Part shown: positions 42,115-53,018 of the stretch, piece by piece
Layout: each line of letters begins with the position of its first letter
Numbering within the stretch: the stretch's first letter is position 1
Assembly: GCA_902799955.1 (NCBI GenBank)
Contig: CADCCQ010000010.1
Span: 1-64,000 of the forward strand
Length of the DNA: 64,000 nucleotides
Reading direction: 5' to 3'
From: an uncultured bacterium
GTDB taxonomy: Bacteria; Verrucomicrobiota; Kiritimatiellia; RFP12; UBA1067
Notes under the pieces: model-generated
Database searches by the model: none
The model's input: the letters and a program-made list of their open reading frames with translations, nothing else
Told to the model about the DNA's origin: nothing
Made by a program: the position numbers and the translations under genes

Positions 42115-43809
42115 ATGGAGAAAACCGTTCTCATTGAAAACGGAATTGTGGTCGACGGCAGCGGCGCACCCGCCTTCGCGGGCGACGTGCTCGTGCGCGG
42201 CGACAGAATCGAGGCGGTGTTTCGCAGGATGGGGAATGGGGAATGGGGAACGTATCCCCCGAGCGAAGCGAGTCGCCGAAGGCGATGCCCTAGCAGGGGT
42301 GGGAACGGGGAGTCTGTCGGTGCGGACGAGACGGTTGACGCGACGGGATGCGTCGTCTCGCCCGGCTTCATCGACTCCCACACGCACTCCGACGCATATC
42401 TCGTGATCGAACCCGACGCGCCGTCTAAGATCGCGCAGGGGATCACGACGGAGGTCAACGGGCAGTGCGGCGGCTCCGCCGCGCCGCGCTACGGCGAGGC
42501 GAGGCTTTCGTCCGACTGGGCGGCGCTCCTCGGCGAAAGGCTTACGTGGCATTCGATGGCGGAGTACCGCGAGGCGCTCGAGCAGGCGCGCCCCGCCGTG
42601 AACACGGTGCAGTTCGTCGGGCACAACACGCTGCGCTCGTCCGTCGTCGGCTACGCGGGGCGCGCCGCCACGCCCGACGAGCTCGCCAGGATGCAGACGC
42701 TTCTCGCGCAGTCGATGGACGAAGGCGCATGGGGGCTCACGACGGGCCTCATCTACCAGCCTGGCAGGTATTCCACGCCCGACGAGGTCGCCGCCCTGGC
42801 GCGCGTCGCCGCGGAGCGCGGCGGAATCTACGCAACCCACATGCGCTCGGAAGGGGACAGGATACTGGAGGCGATCGACGAAGTCGTCGACCTCGCAAGA
42901 ACCACCGGCATCCGCGCCGAGATATCGCACCTCAAGACTGGCGGCAGGGCGAACTGGGGAAAGATCGACGCGGTGCTGGAAAAGGTGCAGTCGGCAATCG
43001 ACGAAGGCGTCGTCCTCGGCAGCGACCGCTATCCATACTGCGCCGCCGGGACGGACCTCGACATCGTCCTTCCCGACTGGGCCCAGGAGGGCGCGGCGAA
43101 GGCCGAGGTGGAGCGGCTTGCGGACCCGGCGCTTCGCAGTCGGATCGTCGACGAGATCAACGCCTCCGGACGCGACTGGTCAGAGGTGATGATCGGCGGC
43201 ACGTGGTCGCCCGAGACCCGCCCCTGCAGCGGCAGGACAATTGCCGAAATCCTGGCTTCTCCCATCCTCCACTCCTCCACTCCTCCACTCCTCCAATCCC
43301 ACAATTCCACAATTCTCCTCTCCCCCGGAGAGCTGGTCTGCCGCATTCTAGAGCTTGACGGATGCAAGACCGGCGCGTTCTTCTTCACGATGTGCGAGGA
43401 GAATCTTGATAAGATACTCTCCCGCCCGTGGATCGTCCCGGGGTCCGACGCGTCGCTTCGCGCGCCGTGGGGTCCGCTGGGCAAGGACCATCCGCATCCG
43501 CGTGCATACGCCACAATGCCCGTCTTCCTCGCAAGGCTCAGGAGACTTGGCGTTTCGCTGGAGGAGGCCGTCGCGAGGATGACTTCCGTTCCGGCGCGGC
43601 GGTTCGGTCTCGTCGGGCGAGGCGTCGTCGAGAAGGGGGCGTTTGCGGACATTGCGGTGTGGCGGGACGGGGAGTTCGCCTCCGATTCCACGTACAAGGA
43701 TCCGCATAGATTCGCGCGCGGCGTGGAGTGCGTCATGGTGAACGGCGCCGTCACGTACCGCGCCGGACGTTTCACCGGCGCGAGGGCCGGCAGGTTCCTG
43801 GAACGCTGA
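42115..43809 (+). CDS. D-aminoacylase / N-acyl-D-amino-acid deacylase, with repeat insertions
   Basis: Amidohydrolase that removes acyl groups from N-acyl-D-amino acids. The 564 residues show the family features: LIENGIVVDGSGAPAFAGDVLV, GFIDSHTHSD (metal site), GITTEVNGQCGGS, THMRSEGDRILEAIDE, AEISHLKTGG and PGSDASLRAPWG. The usual length is about 480-530. Two segments are extra: residues 37-67 (derived from the 67-bp element) and about 381-402 (from ACTCCTCC/ACAATTCC words). Both fall where the family has loops. AGGAGAAAGG is 15 bases upstream of the ATG. Confidence 0.8.
   Translation: MEKTVLIENGIVVDGSGAPAFAGDVLVRGDRIEAVFRRMGNGEWGTYPPSEASRRRRCPSRGGNGESVGADETVDATGCVVSPGFIDSHTHSDAYLVIEPDAPSKIAQGITTEVNGQCGGSAAPRYGEARLSSDWAALLGERLTWHSMAEYREALEQARPAVNTVQFVGHNTLRSSVVGYAGRAATPDELARMQTLLAQSMDEGAWGLTTGLIYQPGRYSTPDEVAALARVAAERGGIYATHMRSEGDRILEAIDEVVDLARTTGIRAEISHLKTGGRANWGKIDAVLEKVQSAIDEGVVLGSDRYPYCAAGTDLDIVLPDWAQEGAAKAEVERLADPALRSRIVDEINASGRDWSEVMIGGTWSPETRPCSGRTIAEILASPILHSSTPPLLQSHNSTILLSPGELVCRILELDGCKTGAFFFTMCEENLDKILSRPWIVPGSDASLRAPWGPLGKDHPHPRAYATMPVFLARLRRLGVSLEEAVARMTSVPARRFGLVGRGVVEKGAFADIAVWRDGEFASDSTYKDPHRFARGVECVMVNGAVTYRAGRFTGARAGRFLER
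42245..42311 (+). repeat. 67-bp dispersed element, copy in the D-aminoacylase gene
   Basis: Identical over 67 bases to 51379-51445 (opposite strand). It begins GGGGAACGTATCCCC and ends GCAGGGGTGGGAACGGGGA. Here it is read as NGEWGTYPPSEASRRRRC. GGGGAAT words flank it on both sides. Confidence 0.9.
43258..43322. repeat. In-frame ACTCCTCC / ACAATTCC array inside the D-aminoacylase gene
   Basis: Four 8-base ACTCCTCC words followed by ATCCCACAATTCCACAATTC, read as SSTPPLLQSHNSTI. The QSHNST segment is the same peptide as in the membrane protein at 14.7 kb. Confidence 0.85.
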
Positions 43810-43838
43810 ATTTGTTGTGACAAGGCAAAAGGAGGAAA

Positions 43839-44488
43839 ATGGCCAAGACAATTCCGAGGATGGCTTTGCTGGCATTCGCCGTGCTCGCGGCGGTGTCCGC
43901 GGCCGCGGACTACACGCCGGTAATGGTGTCGCTTGTCACGCCCGTGCAGGCGCCGTACAGCTCGTACGACGTCAAGGGGTTCCGCCTGTCGCTGCTCTAC
44001 GGAGACTGCCAGGACTTCACCGGGCTGGACGTCGGGGTGATCGACCACACGAGCGGGGATTTCACCGGGCTTGCCATCGGCGGGATCAACATCGCGGACG
44101 ATAGCCTCTGCGGCGTGCAGCTTGGGCTGATCAACTGGAACGGTAACGGCAACACTGCGCCGGGACGCCGTTCCGTGGGCGTCCAGTTCGGGGCCGTGAA
44201 CTACGCCGATTCGTTCTACGGCCTGCAGGATGGATATTTGAACGTCTCGAGCGGGGCGTTTCGGGGAATGCAGTATGGGTTTGTCAACTGCGCGCACGAC
44301 ATATTCGGCGCGCAGAGCGGATGCTATTTCGTCCTGGGCGTAAACGTCGTGTACGGCGTCATGAACGGCTGCCAGATAGGCATCGTGAACTATGCGCACA
44401 GGGTCGACAAAGGCTGCCAGATAGGCCTTCTCAACATCATCGCCAACAACGGCTGGCTGCCGGTGCTGCCCATATTGAACGGCGGGTT

Positions 44489-44492
<4 letters not shown>
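43839..44492 (+). CDS. LA_2272-type surface repeat protein, second copy
   Basis: 217 residues with a signal peptide (1-22), followed by repeats such as [13 protein letters not shown] and [11 protein letters not shown], with Gly-x-x-x-Gly-hydrophobic patterns also seen in the gene at 23698. Probably a repetitive surface-exposed beta structure. GGAGGAAAATG is a good ribosome site. It converges with carB; the palindrome CTAG at 44489-44492 supplies the stop codon of both genes. Confidence 0.7.
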
Positions 44493-47817
<3,325 letters not shown>

Positions 47818-47821
<4 letters not shown>

Positions 47822-49560
47822 TTTGCCTTGCCTTTCAATGCCGCGTCGACCAGTCCGAGGAAGAGCGGGTGTGGGGCCGTTGGACGGCTCTTGAACTCGG
47901 GATGGAACTGGCAGGCGATGAAGAAGGGGTGTTTCGCCTGCGGGAGTTCCACGATTTCGGCCAGCTCTCCGTCGGGAGAGACGCCGCTCACCTTGAGCCC
48001 CGCCTCTTCCAGCCGTTTCCGCGCATCGCCTTCGTACGCAAGCTCGTAGCGGTGGCGGTGCCGTTCGGAGATTTTAACCACGGAAGACACGGAATTACAC
48101 TGAACTTTTCGCCTCGTTTTTTCCGTGTGTTCTGTGTATTCCGTGGTTCCATAAAGCTTCGCGGCGAGGGAGCCTTTCTTCAAAACGCACGGATACGCGC
48201 CGAGGCGCATGGTGCCGCCTTTCTGCGTTATGCCGCGCTGCTCCTCCATGAGGTCGATGACGGGATGCGCGGTCTTTTCGTCGAACTCCGTGGAGTTGGC
48301 GTCCGCCCAGCCGACTACGTCGCGGGCGTACTCGATCACCGTGCACTGCATTCCGAGGCAGATGCCGAGGAAGGGGATCCTGTGTTCGCGCGCGTATTTT
48401 ATCGCCGCGATCTTGCCCTCGACGCCGCGCGACCCGAACCCGCCCGGTACCAGGATGCCGTCGAAGAGGGCGCTCTGGGCGTGAGACGTTAGACGGGAGA
48501 CGCGTTTCTTGCCCCGCGTCTCGTGTCCGTTGGCCTTGACGGTCTTCTCGAATTCCTCGGCCTCTATGGGCACGACTTCGACCTTGCAGTCCTTCGCCAT
48601 GCCCGCGTGCTGCAAAGCTTCGTGGATAGACTTGTAGGCGTCGCGGATCGTGATGTACTTGCCCACGAGCGCGATGCGACAGCGCCGCTTCGACTGCGTC
48701 GCCTTCCTGACGAGCGTGTCCCACACCGTGTGCTTCACGGGCCAGATGTCGAGGTGAAGCTGGTGCAGCACCTGTTCGTCAAGGCCCTGGAGGCGCAGCT
48801 CGCGGGGGACTGCGTACACGCTGTCCGTGACGTCCTGCTCCTCTATCACGCACTCGCGCCTGACGTTGCAGAACATGGCGAGCTTCTGCTTGTGCTCCTC
48901 GGGTATGGGCATCTCCGTGCGGCAGACGAGGATGTCCGGGATTATGCCGATGTTGCGGAGCATTCCGACGGAATGCTGTGAGGGCTTTGTCTTCAGCTCG
49001 CCTGCCGCCTTGAGGTATGGGACGAGCGTGAGATGGACGAAGCACGTGTTCTCCACGCCCTCCTCGAATCGGAACTGCCGCGCCGCCTCCAGGAAGGGGA
49101 GCGACTCGATGTCGCCCGAGACGCCGCCGATCTCGCACAGGACGATGTCGCAGTCGTGCTCGCCGGCGGAGCGGATCGCGGCCTTTATCTCGTCCGTGAT
49201 GTGCGGGACCACCTGCACCGTGCCGCCGAGGTACCCGCCCGCGCGTTCGCGGGCGAGGACCGCGGAGTAGATGCGCCCGGACGTGTAGTTGCTCGCCTTT
49301 GTGCACGTGACGCCCGCGAAGCGCTCGTAGTGCCCGAGGTCGAGGTCGGTCTCCGCGCCGTCGTCCGTCACGAACACCTCGCCGTGCTGGTACGGCGACA
49401 TCGTGCCCGGGTCGACGTTGAGGTACGGGTCCAGCTTCTGCATGAAGACGCTGTAGCCCCGTGACTTCAGAAGGAGCGCAAGTGACGCGCTCGTCACGCC
49501 CTTGCCGAGGGAGCTCACCACGCCGCCTGTGATGAATACATATTTGACTTGCTTTTTCAT
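47818..49560 (-). CDS. pyrG: CTP synthase, with one repeat insertion
   Basis: Converts UTP to CTP using ATP and glutamine. The 580 residues comprise the synthase domain (1-265, [17 protein letters not shown]) and the glutamine amidotransferase domain with catalytic Cys in [12 protein letters not shown], and the end motif [15 protein letters not shown]. The usual length is about 535-545. The surplus matches residues 469-498, which read [19 protein letters not shown] and come from a repeat element. It overlaps carA by four bases at its start and carB by four at its end. Confidence 0.95.
48066..48155. repeat. AACCACGGAA / TTCCGTGGTT palindromic element inside pyrG
   Basis: The ends are a perfect 10-base inverted repeat (AACCACGGAA and TTCCGTGGTT). 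Words of the form ACACGGAA repeat on both arms. It keeps the coding frame of pyrG. Confidence 0.85.
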
Positions 49561-50921
49561 GGACAGAGAGTTTGTTTTGTCTTGCGCGAGATAAGGTTCT
49601 TGAATTGGTTGAAGAGGTAGTTCGAATCGTGCGGGCCTGGGCAGGATTCGGGATGGTACTGAACCGAGAACGCGGGGAGCGTCTTGTGGCGGACGCCCTC
49701 GATCGACCCGTCGTTGAGGTTGACGTGCGTCACCTCAAGACAGTCGGGGACGGATTCCGGGACGACCGCGAAGTTGTGGTTCTGGCTCGTTATCTCCACC
49801 TTGCCGGTCGTCAGGTTCATGACGGGATGGTTGCAGCCGTGGTGCCCGAACTTGAGCCGCGCAGTCTTCGCTCCGCAGGCGAGCGAAAGCAGCTGGTGCC
49901 CAAGGCAAATGCCCATGATGGGAAGTGGGTGAGTGGGTGAGTTGTGAGTGGGTGAGTTGTCAACTCCTCCACTCCTCCACTCTAAACTCATCAACTTTCT
50001 GATGTTCTCGATGGCGTAGGTGACCGCCGCGGGGTCGGCGGGGCCGTTTGAGAGGAACACGCCGTCGGGCTGCATCGCAAGCACTTCTTCGGCGGACGTC
50101 TTCGCGGGGACGACCGTCACGTGCGCCCATGCGGCAAGCGAGCGCAGGATGTTCGTCTTCACGCCAAAGTCGTAGCAGACGATGTGGAATGTTGCCAGTG
50201 TGGAAATATTGCCAATTCCATTGTTGCCAATTTTCAATGAGTGAGCGGAGCCATTGGAACTGGGAATTGGGCTTGGCAACACTTTCGCATTGGCAACATT
50301 AAACTCATACGGTTTATCGCAGGTTACCTTTGCGGCGTAGTCCTGTCCGTCGAGGCCTGGCCATTCGCGGGCTTTGGCGATGGCTGCGTTTTCTAGAGAT
50401 TCTAGAGATTCTAGAGGTTCTAGATGCTCTAGATGATCTAGAGATTCTAGAGATTCTAGTTGTTTTGGTTGCTCTTGGGCTTCTAGGCCTCCTACGCAAA
50501 GATAGGCTTTCCTGTTGCCGTGTTCGCGGATATGCAATGTGAGCGCGCGCGTGTCGACGCCGCAGATACCCGGCACGCCGTTCTCTTTGAGATACTCGTC
50601 AAGGCTCTTTTCGCTGCGCCAGTTGCTGGGTTCTGTCAGGTCGCCGATGACGAGTCCCGAGAGGAACAAGCCCCGGCTTTCGGTGTCGTCGCGGTTGACG
50701 CCGTAGTTGCCGACCTCGGCGGTGGTGAGGGTGACGAACTGTCCGGCGTAGGAGGGATCGGTGAGTATCTCCTGGTAGCCGCTCATGCCGGTGTTGAACA
50801 CGACTTCGCCGAGGGCGTCCTTCTTCGCTCCGAACGCGACGCCGTGGAACACGGCGCCGTCGTCCAGCGCCAGGAACGCCTTCCGCTCCCGTTCAGCTTT
50901 CCACTTCTCTTCGTAGTTCAT
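49557..50921 (-). CDS. carA: Carbamoyl-phosphate synthase small subunit, with three repeat insertions
   Basis: Glutaminase subunit that delivers ammonia to CarB. The C-terminal amidotransferase has the nucleophile region [16 protein letters not shown] and [15 protein letters not shown], and the N-terminal part has [17 protein letters not shown]. It has 454 residues where 360-385 are normal. Three extra segments explain this: about 149-178 ([18 protein letters not shown]), 207-244 and 313-334 ([12 protein letters not shown]). I start at the ATG for [12 protein letters not shown] (AAAGGAA upstream); the open frame reaches 62 codons further but into the purF intergenic zone. It overlaps pyrG by four bases. 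Confidence 0.93.
   Translation of the reverse strand: MNYEEKWKAERERKAFLALDDGAVFHGVAFGAKKDALGEVVFNTGMSGYQEILTDPSYAGQFVTLTTAEVGNYGVNRDDTESRGLFLSGLVIGDLTEPSNWRSEKSLDEYLKENGVPGICGVDTRALTLHIREHGNRKAYLCVGGLEAQEQPKQLESLESLDHLEHLEPLESLESLENAAIAKAREWPGLDGQDYAAKVTCDKPYEFNVANAKVLPSPIPSSNGSAHSLKIGNNGIGNISTLATFHIVCYDFGVKTNILRSLAAWAHVTVVPAKTSAEEVLAMQPDGVFLSNGPADPAAVTYAIENIRKLMSLEWRSGGVDNSPTHNSPTHPLPIMGICLGHQLLSLACGAKTARLKFGHHGCNHPVMNLTTGKVEITSQNHNFAVVPESVPDCLEVTHVNLNDGSIEGVRHKTLPAFSVQYHPESCPGPHDSNYLFNQFKNLISRKTKQTLCP
49920..49983. repeat. GAGTGGGT / ACTCCTCC array inside carA
   Basis: GAGTGGGT 8-base words on one side and ACTCCTCC words on the other. It reads [12 protein letters not shown] in CarA. Confidence 0.75.
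50188..50300. repeat. Element with AATGTTGCCA inverted ends, inside carA
   Basis: The ends are AATGTTGCCA and TGGCAACATT as in carB. The interior contains TTGCCAATT and AATTGGG words. The CarA residues around 207-244 stem from it. Confidence 0.85.
50388..50475. repeat. TCTAGAGAT 9-bp array inside carA
   Basis: Eight words TCTAGAGAT or TCTAGATGC in a row; TCTAGA is itself palindromic. It encodes repeated LES/LEH triplets. Related CTAG words lie at 60612-60648. Confidence 0.85.
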
Positions 50922-50944
50922 TTCCTTTGCTCCATATTGGCTCC

Positions 50945-52993
50945 TTAGTAAGATCTTTCGTTTTTCCTCTGAAGGTAGTTTTCGATCGCCTTGTGCAGAA
51001 CCTTGTAGCCGCCTGGAGTGGGGTATTCGCCCGTGAAGTACCAGTCGCCGATTGCGGGTTCTGGGTTCCTGGTCTCGAGCTTCGAGTTGGAAGAAGGAAG
51101 GCGACATTCCGAAGTCTGATCTCCGGAGTCAGAAGTCAGACACTTCCTCAGATTCTCGACGGTCTGGTACACGACTTTCACCTCCGCTTTCATGCCGGGA
51201 GGGGTCAGCAGGCGCGCGATCTCGGCGCAGTGCTGTTCGTCGGAGAAGCGGGCGTAGAGGGAGGCGAGAGGGTTGTATGATTCTGTCCGGGTAGAACATG
51301 TAGAATCATGTAGTTGCCTAGATTCGTAGAGTGCGTCGCGCAATCCCTGTTCCCCGTTCCCCGTTCCCCATTCCCCATTCCCCGTTCCCACCCCTGCTAG
51401 GGCATCGCCTTCGGCGACTCGCTTCGCTCGGGGGATACGTTCCCCATCCAGCAGATTCACGAGCGCGCGGAAGGCGACGAGCTCGCCGAGGGTGGACATG
51501 TCGATGCCGTAGCAGTCGGGATAGCGGATGGGCGGCGCGGACGATGCGATGACGATGCGCTTCGGGCCAAGCCGGTCGAGCATGGGGAGGATGGCGTTCT
51601 TCATCGTATTGCCGCGCACGATGGAGTCGTCGAGGACGACGAGCGTGTCGCGGCCGGGGCGCACCAGCCCGTAGGTGACGTCGTAGACGTGCTTGTAGAA
51701 CTCGCGCCGCGCGGCGGCGTCGGCGATGAACGTGCGGAACTTTGCGTCCTTCACCGCGATCTCTCCGAAACGGGGGAAAGATTGCAGGACTTCAGACTTC
51801 GGACTTCTGACTTCAGTCTCAGAAGTCTGATGCCCGAAGTCAGAAGTCCTTTCTTCGGCGTAATGGAAAGCATCTTTGATCAGTTCTTCCAGCAGCCCGT
51901 GGAAGGCGATGCGGGCGGAGTTTGGGATGTAGCTGAAGAAGATGTCTTCAAGCGGGGCGTCCGCCGCCTTGAGGATCTGCGGAAGAAGCGCCGCGCCGAG
52001 TGCCTTGCGCTCGCGGTGGATGGCGGCGTCGTTGGCGCGCGAGAAGTAGATGCGCTCGAAGGAGCAGGGCTTAGCCAAGATGGCCGAACTGAGTTCGGCC
52101 ATCTGGACTTCTCCGTCGGGAGAGACGACGAGCGCCGCGCCTGGCGGCAGCTCCTTCACGGCCTCGGGCGGGACGTCGAACGCCGCCTGGATCGCTGGGC
52201 GTTCGCTCGCGACGACCGCCACGTCGTTGTCGACGTAGTAGAAGCCAGGGCGTATGCCGTGCGGGTCGCGCGTCGCGAACGCCCAGCCGTCGCCCGTCGC
52301 GCCGCATAGCGTCCACGCGCCGTCGGCGTTGGCAAGGGCCTTGGAAAGGGCGGCGGCAAGCGGGAGATTTCTGACTTCCGACTTCTGACTTCCGACTTCG
52401 TCATTGCCCTGAAGTCTGAAGTCAGAAGTCTTAAGTCCTTCCCTTGCCAGCTCGTGGGCGACCAGCTCGCAGATGAGGTAGCCGTCGGCCTTGCTCGTGG
52501 GGAACGAGCCGTGCCTGCTGTAGTCGTCGAAGAGCTCGCGGGCGTTCGTCAGGTTGAAGTTCCCGGCGAGGAGAAGAGTGTGTTCAAGCTCGCTCGCCTC
52601 GTGCACGAATGGATGACAGAACGCCACCTCGTTCTTTCCGAAGGTGGCGTAGCGAAGGTGGCCGAGGAAGATACGTTCGACTTCGGACTTCTGGCTTTTG
52701 ACTTCCGAAGTCTGAGGTCCGAGGTCCGAAGTCCTATTCCAGTTTCTCCTTGCTATCGCGCCGAGCACGTCCACGAGGGGAGTCTCCGAGGCGGACTTGG
52801 CGATCCAGTACGGCGTCTCGCCGGGGACGGGACGGGCGCGAAGGATCGCCGCGCCCGCCCCGTCCTGGCCCCTGTTGTGCTGTTTCTCAAGTAGCAGCGA
52901 GAGCTTCGTTCCGCCGAAGTCGCCAGTGGCGGATGGGGGTCTGCGCAGGACCACCATCGCCACGGCGCATTCATGCTTCAGTTCGTCGGACAT
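50945..52993 (-). CDS. purF: Amidophosphoribosyltransferase, with about six repeat insertions
   Basis: First committed step of purine synthesis: glutamine plus PRPP to 5-phosphoribosylamine. I start at MSDELKHECAVAMV, which puts Cys 9 as the N-terminal nucleophile after a short propeptide, as in the Bacteroides-type enzyme. Glutaminase domain about 9-280 (QHNRGQDGAGA); phosphoribosyltransferase domain with LVVLDDSIVRGNTM and SSAPPIRYPDCYGIDM. The 682 residues exceed the roughly 620 of that type. Extra pieces lie at about 84-106, 184-208, 378-404, 514-551, 554-572 and 616-646, often reading as SDFR/SEVR words. It is 23 bases ahead of carA. Confidence 0.93.
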   Translation of the reverse strand: MSDELKHECAVAMVVLRRPPSATGDFGGTKLSLLLEKQHNRGQDGAGAAILRARPVPGETPYWIAKSASETPLVDVLGAIARRNWNRTSDLGPQTSEVKSQKSEVERIFLGHLRYATFGKNEVAFCHPFVHEASELEHTLLLAGNFNLTNARELFDDYSRHGSFPTSKADGYLICELVAHELAREGLKTSDFRLQGNDEVGSQKSEVRNLPLAAALSKALANADGAWTLCGATGDGWAFATRDPHGIRPGFYYVDNDVAVVASERPAIQAAFDVPPEAVKELPPGAALVVSPDGEVQMAELSSAILAKPCSFERIYFSRANDAAIHRERKALGAALLPQILKAADAPLEDIFFSYIPNSARIAFHGLLEELIKDAFHYAEERTSDFGHQTSETEVRSPKSEVLQSFPRFGEIAVKDAKFRTFIADAAARREFYKHVYDVTYGLVRPGRDTLVVLDDSIVRGNTMKNAILPMLDRLGPKRIVIASSAPPIRYPDCYGIDMSTLGELVAFRALVNLLDGERIPRAKRVAEGDALAGVGTGNGEWGTGNGEQGLRDALYESRQLHDSTCSTRTESYNPLASLYARFSDEQHCAEIARLLTPPGMKAEVKVVYQTVENLRKCLTSDSGDQTSECRLPSSNSKLETRNPEPAIGDWYFTGEYPTPGGYKVLHKAIENYLQRKNERSY
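51056..51145. repeat. CTGGGTTC and GAAGTCTG words inside purF, C-terminal region
   Basis: GGGTTCTGGGTTCCTGGTCTCG followed by GAAGTCTGATCTCCGGAGTC, then GAAGTCAGAC. It is an inverted-word zone read as SDSGDQTSECRLPSSNSKLE. Confidence 0.75.
51276..51330. repeat. TGTAGAATCATGTAG word cluster inside purF
   Basis: TGTAGAATCATGTAGTTGCC and ATTCGTAGAG form short similar words, read as YESRQLHDSTCSTRTESY. Confidence 0.55.
51379..51445 (-). repeat. 67-bp dispersed element, copy in purF
   Basis: Reverse complement of 42245-42311, identical over 67 bases. Here the frame gives GERIPRAKRVAEGDALAGVG. GTTCCCC words extend it on one side to 51346. Confidence 0.9.
51780..51860. repeat. GACTTCN / GAAGTCN palindromic array inside purF
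   Basis: Left arm AGGACTTCAGACTTCGG, right arm CCCGAAGTCAGAAGTCCT. The arms are complementary at 16 of 17 positions. Confidence 0.9.
52368..52440. repeat. GACTTCN / GAAGTCN palindromic array inside purF, N-terminal domain
   Basis: Four GACTTCN words face three GAAGTCN words across TCATTGCCCT. It is read as TSDFRLQGNDEVGSQKSEVR. Confidence 0.9.
52674..52740. repeat. GACTTCN / GAAGTCN palindromic array inside purF, first copy
   Basis: GACTTCGGACTTCTGGC and GAGGTCCGAAGTCC arms around TTTTGACTTCCGAAGTCTG. It is read as RTSDLGPQTSEVKSQKSEVE. Confidence 0.88.
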
Positions 52994-53018
52994 TCCCTGT
53001 TCCCGGTTTCCTCTTCCC

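Noticed and set aside
50922-51107. 62-codon upstream extension of carA
   Set aside because: Known CarA proteins start close to MNYEEKW, and the extension covers the purF-carA intergenic zone and repeat words in purF. The ATG at 50921 has AAAGGAA.
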